Shown in pieces: positions 1-7,222 of a stretch of DNA of 19,677 nucleotides (within the stretch, counting starts at the first letter, position 1; every line of letters starts with the position of its first letter). The position numbers and the translations under genes were made by a program. The stretch is taken from NCBI GenBank assembly GCA_015057205.1, contig SVEW01000029.1, positions 1-19,677 of the forward strand, in the 5' to 3' direction. The notes beneath the pieces are model-generated. The model worked only from the letters and a program-made list of their open reading frames with translations, made no database searches and was not told where the DNA came from. The stretch comes from Lachnospiraceae bacterium (GTDB lineage: Bacteria > Bacillota > Clostridia > Lachnospirales > Lachnospiraceae).

Positions 1-54
1 CGGTGGTGTGAGAGGTCGGAATTTCTCAATCAAGAGAAATTCCTCCTACTCGAT
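1..54 (+). mobile_element. 3' end of a group II intron (domain V tail and domain VI), cut by the window edge
   Basis: The first bases (CGGTGGTGTGAGAGGTCGG) resemble the 3' strand of domain V and the linker to domain VI in bacterial group II introns, recalled from memory. A hairpin follows, GAATTTCTC at 18-26 pairing with GAGAAATTC at 34-42, which would be domain VI. The strand then ends CCTACTCGAT, with an A at 48 placed seven bases from a proposed 3' splice site after 54. This is the same spacing as the branch-point A in CCTACTTCAC at the end of the Ll.LtrB intron. The intron body and any reverse transcriptase would lie left of the window. The call rests on remembered motifs and could be wrong. 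Confidence 0.6.
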
Positions 55-185
55 TGAAGTTGAAAAATGCTTCGTGGTCTTGCTTACGCGTCTGCCGCGA
101 TGTAAGTGGGAAAGGTCGTCCACAGTGAAATTATGTACAAGTTTCACCGTTTAGTGTGTATGGTAAAATAGCAATCGGGAATCAA
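55..185. other. non-coding stretch with small hairpins, function unknown
   Basis: This stretch would be the 3' exon side of the putative intron. I see local inverted repeats: GAAG/CTTC near 57-78, CTTAC/GTAAG near 89-110 enclosed by GTGG (80-83) and CCAC (119-122), and GTGAAA/TTTCAC near 125-148. No convincing ribosome binding site or known RNA family was recognised. One frame stays open from 56 to a TAG at 152-154, but it has no recognisable product. Confidence 0.3.
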
Positions 186-215
186 TTGACAGAAGGCATG
201 GTTTACCGATATAAT
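186..215 (+). promoter_or_regulatory. sigma-A promoter of the 87-residue protein gene
   Basis: A perfect TTGACA (186-191) and a perfect TATAAT (210-215) are separated by 18 bases. Transcription would start near 222, leaving a leader of about 20 nt before the ATG at 241. Confidence 0.8.
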
Positions 216-240
216 AGGCAAAAAGGAGTTGGGAGGTACT

Positions 241-504
241 ATGAAGCAGGAAGAAAGCGTTAATATGACAATATCAAGTGTCATGAAGAAGAATGGCAAG
301 AAAGTTGTGCATATACGTTTCGAACGGGTACAGGGTGGAAAGCGACATTTTGCAGAGGGAGTTGTGCCGGATTGTACATTTGAAAAGGTGTACGGCTTTT
401 CAGACGAGGAGATTGCGCAGCTAAAGTTTTATTTAAAGGAGAATGTGCATACCATATTTGAAGAAGCACAGAAGATTAATGATAAAGAGTTTTGGTTAAA
501 GTAA
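241..504 (+). CDS. small protein of unknown function, 87 residues
   Basis: I do not recognise this family. The product is soluble-looking, with no signal peptide or membrane segment. It has a basic first half rich in Lys and Arg (beta-strand-like VVHIRFERV near residues 22-30) and a second half that looks helical (FSDEEIAQLKFYLKENVHTI). I chose the ATG at 241, preceded by GGGAGG at 231-236, over the in-frame TTG at 229, which overlaps the Shine-Dalgarno region and has none of its own well placed. The gene stands alone between a consensus sigma-A promoter and a strong terminator, so it is probably a genuine, independently expressed monocistron. Its role is unknown. Confidence 0.75.
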   Translation: MKQEESVNMTISSVMKKNGKKVVHIRFERVQGGKRHFAEGVVPDCTFEKVYGFSDEEIAQLKFYLKENVHTIFEEAQKINDKEFWLK

Positions 505-505
505 A

Positions 506-538
506 GAACCCATCAGGAATACCTGACGGGTTCTTTTT
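506..538 (+). terminator. intrinsic terminator of the 87-residue protein gene
   Basis: GAACCC (506-511) pairs with GGGTTC (528-533). After one A/C mismatch, TCAGG (513-517) pairs with CCTGA (522-526), leaving an AATA loop. Five T follow at 534-538. The stem starts two bases after the stop codon. It may also help to stop transcription arriving from the minus-strand operon, although the T-run on that side is poor. Confidence 0.9.
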
Positions 539-559
539 GGAGTAAAAACATGAGTCCGA

Positions 560-2440
560 TTACTCTGTCTTGATTACAAATGTTACCGTGCCATTTCCAC
601 CTTCCGGTAAAGCTGTGAAGGAGGTGTAGCCTTTTGCTGCATTGCGTAATGCTTTGGTGGTATCTACAAGTGGAGAAAGGTTTCCGCTTAAGCCACCGCT
701 CAATTTATGGGTGCTTTGATAAAGGGTATTGGTTCCATTGTGTAATTTCTTGGAACCGGTATAAAGGTCTTTGCTACCTTTATAAAGTTTATCAGTTCCT
801 TTGTTGATTTTTTTGCTTGCAGCAGTTAATTTCGTTGTACCAACGTTTAATTTGGCAAGTCCGGTGGAGACTTTCTGGGTTCCGGCATATAATTTGCCAA
901 GACCGGAGCTTAACTGTGTAGTTCCGTCGGATACCTGTTTGGCGCCGGTAGCCAGTGCGGTTAAGTTCTCGGCTAATTTTGCCTGATCCATTTGCGTCTT
1001 AATGCTCTTTAATGCTTCGTTGGCGCCGCCTAACTGATTGAGCTGTGCGTAGTATTTCATGTAAGCTTCACTTCCTGCCTTGGAAGCGGCCAAAGCCTGT
1101 TTTAACTGGCCCATTTTGGTTTCGTTGTCTTTAATTGTTTTCGCAATTGTTGTATACATTCCGGTCATGGAAGTAGATAATTTGGCTACGCCATCGGATA
1201 CCTGCTTCGCACCTGCTGCCAATTTCTTACTGCTGGTTGCGGCAGTTTTCATATTGGTATTCAACGTCTTAACGCCGGTATAAGCAGTGCTCATGCCATC
1301 GGATAAAACAGCCATTTTAGAATTGAAGGTTGCATAATTGGTATTCAAGTCTTTGGTTCCATCCTGCAATTTCTTGGCGCCATCGGAAAGCTGCTTGCTT
1401 CCGTCATTTAATTGCTTGGTGCCTTTCTTTAATTTGCTTAATCCCTTGTTTAATTTATCAACAAGTTTCTCTACGTCTTCAATAGAATGAATATCGTTTA
1501 CGCTCTTAATGTCAATGTTGGCAGCTTCTTTAATAGAATCGGATACAGTTTCGAAATCAACAGCTTCTTCCAAATCATCGGATGCAAATGGTTCGCAGGT
1601 AACGAAGGTCATCATCATGTCGGATGAGTAGTTTTCCACATCTGCTTCAAAGTCAACCGTATCGGTAAAGATTCCACCGTCTTCAAGACCGAAACTTTCG
1701 TTAATTCCTGGGAAACCATAACCTAACAAAACATTGGAGTTACCCTGTTCGATGATTTTTCCATGTTCTACTTCAGCGTGATTTACCTTTTCAGAAGGAA
1801 TCATTAGCATAGTGGCTGCGAGAAATGGTACATTGATTTTCTTTTGTTTGCCATCGATTTTAGATTCTACTTTGCTATTGTTGATATATTTGATGTGTAC
1901 ACCAAGGTGGCCGGATGCACCCTCTAATTCGTCGGAGGATATGTCCTTGCCGTCCAAGGTGTATTTAATTTTAACGGAAACCGGTAAGGTAGTGTTGCTT
2001 GGCAATTTGCCACGGTAGTATACATCGTTTCCGTCTGCGTCAATGGAAAGATTCTGACCGCTTTGCCCCAGGTCCTCGGTACCTTTAATAGCTTCAAGGT
2101 CTTCAAGATTGGTGGCATCGGTGAGGGTTTTGTAGTTGTCTTTATTTTTTAACCAATCGGATACGGTAATATCTTTTACAGTGCCGGTTGCATCAGCGGT
2201 TACGTAAACGGTTTCTGCTTTGGTGGCAGTTCCGGTGCCTTCAGCAGGTACTTTTGCCGTTGTTTCTTCATCGTCAGAAAAAGCGTTCTCTTTGCTTTCG
2301 GTTACGGTTTCTGTAGACTTGCCGTTCTCTTTCGCTGCATCGTCTTTGGATCCACATCCTACGAAGGTTGTGCAAACCATGGATGCGCAAAGAATAATGG
2401 TGGCAAGTTTCTTAGATAAAATAATCGTTCTATTTCTCAT
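560..2440 (-). CDS. heptad-repeat (xxxLxxG) lipoprotein, partner of the MMPL transporter
   Basis: The 626-residue product begins with a basic stretch and hydrophobic helix (residues 1-27) ending at Cys29 in FVGCG, a plausible though not perfect lipobox. An acidic Ser/Thr-rich linker follows to about 65, then a mixed region (75-300). Two long blocks (about 327-420 and 490-585) carry the seven-residue pattern xxxLxxG, as in TKQLNDGSKQLSDGAKKLQD. This pattern is known from the YhgE/Pip group and from proteins encoded beside RND/MMPL transporters. Such repeats probably form long helical hairpins outside the membrane. Unlike YhgE/Pip, I see no C-terminal membrane segments, so it should be a lipid-anchored extracytoplasmic protein. 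The start has AAAGGAAG six bases upstream. It lies 32 bp downstream of the transporter, so the two are very likely cotranscribed and may work as one envelope complex. The substrate is unknown. Confidence 0.85.
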   Translation of the reverse strand: MRNRTIILSKKLATIILCASMVCTTFVGCGSKDDAAKENGKSTETVTESKENAFSDDEETTAKVPAEGTGTATKAETVYVTADATGTVKDITVSDWLKNKDNYKTLTDATNLEDLEAIKGTEDLGQSGQNLSIDADGNDVYYRGKLPSNTTLPVSVKIKYTLDGKDISSDELEGASGHLGVHIKYINNSKVESKIDGKQKKINVPFLAATMLMIPSEKVNHAEVEHGKIIEQGNSNVLLGYGFPGINESFGLEDGGIFTDTVDFEADVENYSSDMMMTFVTCEPFASDDLEEAVDFETVSDSIKEAANIDIKSVNDIHSIEDVEKLVDKLNKGLSKLKKGTKQLNDGSKQLSDGAKKLQDGTKDLNTNYATFNSKMAVLSDGMSTAYTGVKTLNTNMKTAATSSKKLAAGAKQVSDGVAKLSTSMTGMYTTIAKTIKDNETKMGQLKQALAASKAGSEAYMKYYAQLNQLGGANEALKSIKTQMDQAKLAENLTALATGAKQVSDGTTQLSSGLGKLYAGTQKVSTGLAKLNVGTTKLTAASKKINKGTDKLYKGSKDLYTGSKKLHNGTNTLYQSTHKLSGGLSGNLSPLVDTTKALRNAAKGYTSFTALPEGGNGTVTFVIKTE

Positions 2441-2472
2441 GATAATCTTCCTTTCAAGATAAATTCGTTAGG

Positions 2473-4572
2473 TTAGTTGGTCTTATGCGCTCTGTCATAT
2501 TCAATGGCCGGTTTGAAACCGAGGCTGGTGTGAATAATCACCTTATCGAAGATGATTAACATGGATGGCAGAACAAGTAAAACAGTAAACATACTAATGA
2601 TTGCACCACGTGACATCAGTGTACACAAGGAACTAATCATATCAATCTTGGAGTAAAGTCCGACTCCGAAGGTTGCTGCAAAGAAGCTTAGTGCACTTAC
2701 CAAAACGCTTTCTGCGCTGGTTACGTGGGCAATGTTAACGGCTTCTTTTTTGCTCATTCCGGAAATACGCTCTTTCTTATAACGTGTGGTCATAAGAATG
2801 GCATAATCAACCGTTGCTCCTAACTGTATGGTTCCAATTACTACGGATGCAATAAATGGTACCTTGGTATTCATATAGAACGGAATGCCCATATTTACAA
2901 AAATAGCAAATTCAATAACACTTACCAAAATAATCGGTAAGGAGATAGAGCGGAGAACCAGCATAATGATAACAAAAACAGCAATGATGGATACGGCGCT
3001 TACTACCTTAAAGTCGTGATCGGTAATCTTGATCAAATCCTTGGTACATGGTGCTTCACCCACTAACATGGATTTTGTATCGTAGTGCTTAATGATTTTA
3101 TCAATCTGTTCACACTGAGCATTTACCTCATCGGTTGCAACTTTGTATTCGGAAATGACGATGAACATCTCGTAATTTCCCTTTTCGGCTTTAAAAATAT
3201 TCTGTATGGAATCCGGAATCATCATGGTCGGTACGTTGGCACCAATTATGGACTCTAAACTTAATACATCTTTGATTCCCTTTAATTCCTTGATGTGATC
3301 CGTCATTTTAATAATGCTTTCTTCCGGAAGGTTCTTGTCAACCAGTACCATTTCCACGGTGTTCATGTTGTATTTCTTTTCCAAATTGGTATTTGCTACA
3401 ATGGAATCCAAATCCTTAGGAAGGTCGGAGTCTAAGTTGTAGTAAACCGGTGTGTGGTTATTACCGTAAATGGCAGGGAATAATAAAACAAGGAAAATGA
3501 CTGCCAAGGTAATGTAGTGTTTGTTCACAAAGCGCATTGGACGCTCAAGGGAAGGCAACAACTTCTTATGAGAAGTATGTGCAAGTACCTTATCAAATAG
3601 TAACAATAAGGCTGGCAAAATGGTTACACAGGAAATAACACCAATTAATACACCTTTTGCCATTACAACACCAAGGTCAAGTCCTAAGGTAAAGCTCATA
3701 AAGCAAAGTGCAATAAAACCGGCGATGGTGGTGATAGAACTTCCGGTTACACTAACTAAGGTTTCGTTGATTGCTTTTGCCATTGCGTCCTTGTGATTAT
3801 CGTAATTGCCCTGCTGTTCCTGATAGGAATGCCACAGGAAAATAGAATAATCAAGGGTTACACCTAACTGTAATACAGCAGCCAGGGCCTTGGTAATGTA
3901 GGAAATATCATCAAAGAAGAAGTTACTTCCCAAGTTGTATATAATTGCCATTCCAATACTTAATAAGAAAAGCAACGGTGCGACAAAGGAATCCATGGTT
4001 AATCCCAATACAATAATCGTACAGATTACGGCAAGAATAACGTAAATAGGAACTTCCTTATCGGAAAGGTTCTTAGTGTCGGTTACGACTGCGCTCATTC
4101 CGGAGAACATACATTGCTTTCCGGCAACTTTCTTAACATCTTCAATGGCTTTCATGGTAGAGTCAGCACTGGTTGCATCGTCGAAAATAACAGCCATTAA
4201 GGTAGAATCTTCTGTGGTAAAAAGATCTTGCACCTTTTGCGGAAGAGAAGAAATCGGTACAGACAAATCAAGGAAACTATCATACCAAACGACCTTGGAG
4301 ACATGGTCGACTTTTTCTAGCTTCTCTTTGACTTTTGCAACATCTTTGTCTTCCATATGATTTACAACGACAAGGGAGAAGGCTCCGGTTCCGAATTCAT
4401 CAACCAGGATATCCTGTCCTTTCATTGTCTCGATATCCTGTGGTAAGTAGGAAAGGATATCATAGTTTACTCTCGTGTTAATGAATCCTAATGCTGAAGG
4501 GATTAATAGTATAAGTCCCAGAATCAGAATTGGAATTCTCGTCTTCACGATGGCTTTTCCAAATTTGTTCAT
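2473..4572 (-). CDS. MMPL/RND-family membrane transporter
   Basis: The 699-residue protein has the RND/MMPL architecture: one N-terminal helix (about 13-31), an external domain (35-170), a bundle of helices (175-328), then a second copy of the same plan (helix 352-370, external domain 375-520, helices 524-680). Asp241-Tyr242 (in TLDYSIF) and Asp589-Tyr590 (in TVDYAIL) occur at matching places in the two halves. This is the Asp-Tyr pair of the proton relay in helices 4 and 10 of MmpL-type transporters. Length is typical of Firmicute members. I chose the ATG at 4572 (MNKFGKAI) because AAGGAG lies eight bases upstream. The longer in-frame start at 4626 would run through operator DNA and the transcript start. 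It is the first gene of the operon with the heptad-repeat lipoprotein and is probably repressed by the divergent TetR protein. The substrate (lipid, drug or peptide) cannot be told from sequence. Confidence 0.9.
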   Translation of the reverse strand: MNKFGKAIVKTRIPILILGLILLIPSALGFINTRVNYDILSYLPQDIETMKGQDILVDEFGTGAFSLVVVNHMEDKDVAKVKEKLEKVDHVSKVVWYDSFLDLSVPISSLPQKVQDLFTTEDSTLMAVIFDDATSADSTMKAIEDVKKVAGKQCMFSGMSAVVTDTKNLSDKEVPIYVILAVICTIIVLGLTMDSFVAPLLFLLSIGMAIIYNLGSNFFFDDISYITKALAAVLQLGVTLDYSIFLWHSYQEQQGNYDNHKDAMAKAINETLVSVTGSSITTIAGFIALCFMSFTLGLDLGVVMAKGVLIGVISCVTILPALLLLFDKVLAHTSHKKLLPSLERPMRFVNKHYITLAVIFLVLLFPAIYGNNHTPVYYNLDSDLPKDLDSIVANTNLEKKYNMNTVEMVLVDKNLPEESIIKMTDHIKELKGIKDVLSLESIIGANVPTMMIPDSIQNIFKAEKGNYEMFIVISEYKVATDEVNAQCEQIDKIIKHYDTKSMLVGEAPCTKDLIKITDHDFKVVSAVSIIAVFVIIMLVLRSISLPIILVSVIEFAIFVNMGIPFYMNTKVPFIASVVIGTIQLGATVDYAILMTTRYKKERISGMSKKEAVNIAHVTSAESVLVSALSFFAATFGVGLYSKIDMISSLCTLMSRGAIISMFTVLLVLPSMLIIFDKVIIHTSLGFKPAIEYDRAHKTN

Positions 4573-4612
4573 GTTTTTCGCTCCTTTATAATTATTTTGC
4601 CCGACCTTAAAC

Positions 4613-4625
4613 TGACCGTCGGTCA
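4613..4625. promoter_or_regulatory. TetR operator copy 1
   Basis: TGACCGTCGGTCA is a perfect 13-bp palindrome around T4619. It lies just downstream of the predicted start of the transporter transcript, a position suited to repression. Confidence 0.75.
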
Positions 4626-4637
4626 TTTACAAGAATT

Positions 4638-4666
4638 GTTATAGCATAAAACTGACCATCGGTCAA
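4638..4666 (-). promoter_or_regulatory. sigma-A promoter of the transporter operon
   Basis: Read on the minus strand, TTGACC (4666-4661) and TATAAC (4643-4638) are 17 bases apart. The transcript should start near 4631. The -35 hexamer is part of operator copy 2. Confidence 0.8.
4653..4665. promoter_or_regulatory. TetR operator copy 2
   Basis: TGACCATCGGTCA differs from copy 1 at one base of one half-site. It overlaps the -35 element of the transporter promoter. Its centre (4659) is 40 bp from that of copy 1 and 43 bp from that of copy 3, about four helical turns each way. Confidence 0.75.
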
Positions 4667-4694
4667 TAGTTTTCATGAAATTTTTAAAAAATAA

Positions 4695-4723
4695 TTGACG
4701 GATGGTCAGTTTTTTGCTATCGT
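4695..4723 (+). promoter_or_regulatory. sigma-A promoter of the tetR-type gene
   Basis: TTGACG (4695-4700) and TATCGT (4718-4723) are 17 bases apart. The -10 is weak, as is common for autoregulated repressors. The -35 lies inside operator copy 3. Confidence 0.6.
4696..4708. promoter_or_regulatory. TetR operator copy 3
   Basis: TGACGGATGGTCA keeps one exact half-site (GGTCA) and one variant half-site. It overlaps the -35 of the regulator's own promoter, which suggests negative autoregulation. Confidence 0.65.
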
Positions 4724-4757
4724 TTAATTGCAAGCATTTGGCAAAGGAGGAATGAGT

Positions 4758-5429
4758 ATGGCCGGAAAGGTCCAGGAAAATAAGAAACAAAAGAAAGAGG
4801 CATTGCTTGAAAATGCATTGGAACTGTTTTTAGCAAAGGGATTACAGGAGACTTCTATTGCTGATATTGCAAAAAAAGCAGGCGTTGCGAAGGGCACGTT
4901 TTATTTGTATTTTAAGGATAAAATTGATTTGCGGAATATTTTGATTGCGCATGAAGCCAGTAAATTGTTTGAGAAGGCCACGGCGAAGCTGGACGTGGAA
5001 GATGACGCGTGGAAGGCCATGGATTTTGAAGAGCAGATGGTGACCATCATTGATCACATAATAAATGAATTGGTTGCGAATAAGCGTCTGCTGACGTTTA
5101 TATCGAAAAATTTGAGCTGGGGGTATTTTAAATTTGCGTTGTTAAATAATCGATTAGAAGAGGATGTAGATTTTTATAAGTTGTTTGAAGAGATGATTGC
5201 CAATGCAAATTATCAGCTTAAGGATCCGGAGATTATGATTTTTCTGATTATTGAACTGGTAAGTTCTACGATTTATAGCTGTATTCTGTACGATGAGCCG
5301 GTGAGTATCGAAGAAATCAAACCGTTTTTGTACGATTCTATACGAAGCATTGTTCGTTGCCATCGGACAGGTGGCGGAGAGGTAAAGACAGAGGAAAATA
5401 TGACCAAAAAGTGTCCAAAAAGTTTGTAA
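4758..5429 (+). CDS. TetR/AcrR-family transcriptional repressor
   Basis: The 223-residue product has an N-terminal helix-turn-helix. Residues about 14-55 include SIADIAKKAGVAKGTFYLYF, the classic TetR recognition motif with the GTFYxYF end. A helical ligand-binding and dimerisation domain follows. I chose ATG 4758 (MAGKVQEN) because GGAGG at 4746-4750 is seven bases upstream. The ATG at 4752 would be only one base from it, and the TTG at 4728 precedes the Shine-Dalgarno. The gene diverges from the transporter operon, and three matching palindromes lie in the shared 185-bp region. From this I infer that it represses both transcripts until an inducer, perhaps a transporter substrate, binds. The C-terminus is polar (GGGEVKTEEN...). 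No clear terminator follows it. Confidence 0.92.
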   Translation: MAGKVQENKKQKKEALLENALELFLAKGLQETSIADIAKKAGVAKGTFYLYFKDKIDLRNILIAHEASKLFEKATAKLDVEDDAWKAMDFEEQMVTIIDHIINELVANKRLLTFISKNLSWGYFKFALLNNRLEEDVDFYKLFEEMIANANYQLKDPEIMIFLIIELVSSTIYSCILYDEPVSIEEIKPFLYDSIRSIVRCHRTGGGEVKTEENMTKKCPKSL

Positions 5430-5450
5430 AATTCTACGGTGCATATGTGG

Positions 5451-5479
5451 TTGAAAAATGGAGTTGTCTCAACTATAAT
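5451..5479 (+). promoter_or_regulatory. sigma-A promoter of the glutamate dehydrogenase gene
   Basis: TTGAAA (5451-5456) and a perfect TATAAT (5474-5479) are 17 bases apart. The start near 5486 gives a leader of about 70 nt with no obvious riboswitch. The Shine-Dalgarno GGGGG lies at 5543-5547. Confidence 0.85.
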
Positions 5480-5557
5480 GAAAGACGACAGCGAACTTGC
5501 GCAAATAAAGCGTGAGTAAAGTAATATTTTTATAAAAATTAAGGGGGACATGTAAAG

Positions 5558-6910
5558 ATGTCATATGTAGACAGAGTCTTAGAAGCGACTAAAGCAAAAA
5601 ATGCTAACGAACCAGAATTTCTTCAGACAGTTGAAGAAGTATTAAACTCTCTTCGTCCAATCGTAGAGAATGATGACAAATATGAGAAAGCTGCTATTTT
5701 GGAGCGTATGGTAGAGCCGGAGAAGGTTCATATGTTCCGTGTACCATGGGTTGATGACAATGGTAAGGTACAGATTAACAGAGGTTACCGTGTACAGTTC
5801 AACAGTGCTATTGGACCGTACAAGGGAGGACTTCGTTTCCAGCCAAACGTAAACTTAAGCATTATCAAATTCTTAGGATTTGAACAGACATTCAAGAACT
5901 CCTTAACCGGACTTCCAATCGGTGGTGGTAAAGGTGGAGCTGACTTCGATCCTAAGGGTAAATCTGATGCAGAAGTTATGAGATTCTGCCAGTCCTTCAT
6001 GACTGAGTTATATAGATACATTGGTATCGATGTTGACTGCCCAGCCGGAGACATGGGTGTAGGCGGAAGAGAAATCGGATTCCTTTACGGACAGTTCAAG
6101 AGAATTACCGGAAGATATGAAGCAGGTGCTTTATCCGGAAAAGGACTTTCCTATGGTGGATCTTTAGGACGTCCAGAAGCTACCGGTTACGGTGCAGTTT
6201 ACTATGCAGATGAGTACTTCAAATCTACAGGCGGAAGCTTGAAAGGTAAGAAAGTATCTGTTACCGGATTTGGTAACGTTGCATGGGGCGTATGTAAGAA
6301 GTTAACAGAGTATGGTGCAATCCCTGTAACCATTTCCGGACCAGACGGATATGTTTACGATGAAGAAGGTATCAACACTGAAGATAAGATTGCATTCTTA
6401 CTTGAAATGCGTGCTTCTAACAGAAACGAAGCTAAGATGTACTTAGAGAAATATCCAAACGCTAAGTTTGTAGCTGGCGAAAGACCATTTGGTAAAGTTA
6501 AAGCTGACATCTATATGCCATGTGCTATGCAGAACGAAATCCGCATCGAAGAAGCAAAAGCTATCGTTGCTGAAGGAACTGCAAAAGATGTTATCGAAGT
6601 TTCCAACATGCCAACAACAAATGAAGCTATGAAATACTTACAGGAAAATGGAATCATCATGCAGGCTTCTAAAGCTGTTAACGCTGGTGGTGTAGCATGT
6701 TCATCCTTAGAGATGACTCAGAACGCTGAGCACTTACCATGGACAACAGAAGAAGTTGATGCAAGACTTCAGCCAATCATGAGAGGAATCTTCCAGAACT
6801 GTAAGAACGCAGCTGAAAAATATGGTTGCCCAGGCAACTATGTTGCAGGTGCTAACCTTGCTGGATTCCAGAAGGTTGCTGATGCTATGTTAGAGCAGGG
6901 TCTTGTCTAA
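5558..6910 (+). CDS. gdhA: glutamate dehydrogenase, NAD(P)-dependent, hexameric type
   Basis: This enzyme interconverts glutamate and 2-oxoglutarate plus ammonium in the cytoplasm, joining nitrogen assimilation and amino-acid fermentation. Its 450 residues match the small hexameric family. Lys89 (GPYKGGLRF), Lys113, Lys125 (GGGKGGADF) and Asp165 (CPAGDMGVG) match, from memory, the substrate-binding and catalytic residues of the Clostridium symbiosum enzyme in the same numbering. The nucleotide-binding fold shows GFGNVA at 237-242. The segment SGPDG near 260-264 resembles the NAD-dependent clostridial enzyme more than E. coli GdhA, but coenzyme choice cannot be settled by eye. Its codon use is more biased than that of its neighbours (AAC, GGA, AGA and CCA are frequent), which fits high expression. 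It is monocistronic with its own promoter and terminator. An ATG-TAA pair sits between its ribosome binding site and its start. Confidence 0.97.
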   Translation: MSYVDRVLEATKAKNANEPEFLQTVEEVLNSLRPIVENDDKYEKAAILERMVEPEKVHMFRVPWVDDNGKVQINRGYRVQFNSAIGPYKGGLRFQPNVNLSIIKFLGFEQTFKNSLTGLPIGGGKGGADFDPKGKSDAEVMRFCQSFMTELYRYIGIDVDCPAGDMGVGGREIGFLYGQFKRITGRYEAGALSGKGLSYGGSLGRPEATGYGAVYYADEYFKSTGGSLKGKKVSVTGFGNVAWGVCKKLTEYGAIPVTISGPDGYVYDEEGINTEDKIAFLLEMRASNRNEAKMYLEKYPNAKFVAGERPFGKVKADIYMPCAMQNEIRIEEAKAIVAEGTAKDVIEVSNMPTTNEAMKYLQENGIIMQASKAVNAGGVACSSLEMTQNAEHLPWTTEEVDARLQPIMRGIFQNCKNAAEKYGCPGNYVAGANLAGFQKVADAMLEQGLV

Positions 6911-6963
6911 GGAGAAGATAAACGCGAAAGCGGATTAACAATACAATAACATATGTATTTATA

Positions 6964-7006
6964 GGGATATGCCAGTATTGGGGGATAATACGGCATATCC
7001 CTTTTT
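6964..7006 (+). terminator. intrinsic terminator of gdhA
   Basis: GGGATATGCC (6964-6973) pairs with GGCATATCCC (6992-7001). After a bulged A, GTATT (6975-6979) pairs with AATAC (6987-6991). Five T follow at 7002-7006. Confidence 0.93.
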
Positions 7007-7013
7007 GTGCAGA

Positions 7014-7160
7014 GCACTTACCGAACCAAGCCCGTAAGGGCGAAGGTGAGGTTAGTGCGAGCCATATCCGAACACTTAATGAGCCGTAGGCGAGTTTAGT
7101 GAGAGGATAGTGCAGAGTAGACCTTACCGAACCAAGCCCGTAGGTCGAAGGTGAGGTTAG
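7014..7160. repeat. cluster of three REP-like imperfect palindromes
   Basis: Copy A (7014-7058) and copy C (7123-7160) share TTACCGAACCAAGCCCGTA followed, after one to three variable bases, by CGAAGGTGAGGTTAG. Each folds as a hairpin with ACC/GGT blocks separated by GA/GA and AA/GA mismatches around a short GTA-type loop. Copy B (7073-7101) is a shorter relative, CACT...GCC-GTA-GGC...AGTG. It is nested in an outer pair TATCC (about 7065-7069) with GGATA. They fill the gap between the gdhA terminator and the amidase promoter and do not look coding. This resembles bacterial REP/PU-type elements, but the family is not one I can name. Confidence 0.7.
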
Positions 7161-7170
7161 CTAACACGGA

Positions 7171-7197
7171 ACAAATTTGCGAGGAAGACATATACTA
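7171..7197 (+). promoter_or_regulatory. possible sporulation sigma-K-type promoter of the amidase gene
   Basis: AC at 7171-7172 and CATATACTA at 7189-7197 are 16 bases apart. The known sigma-K consensus is an AC-type -35 and CATAnnnTA at -10. No good sigma-A pair is visible in the short gap between the repeats and the ATG at 7223. The match is short and could be chance. Confidence 0.4.
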
Positions 7198-7222
7198 AAG
7201 AAAAAAGAATAAGTGAGGCAAC

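Noticed and set aside
56..154. Open frame of about 32 codons after the intron end
   Set aside because: It has no start context, no recognisable product, and lies in a region rich in inverted repeats. It could be a disrupted gene remnant, but nothing supports it.
4573..4626. N-terminal extension of the MMPL transporter starting at 4626
   Set aside because: It would begin inside operator copy 1, about 5 nt from the predicted transcript start. ATG 4572 has AAGGAG at proper spacing and starts right before the first membrane helix.
7014..7160. CRISPR array
   Set aside because: Only two near-identical copies exist, they are palindromic throughout, spacing is irregular, and there are no unique spacers of constant length or cas genes.
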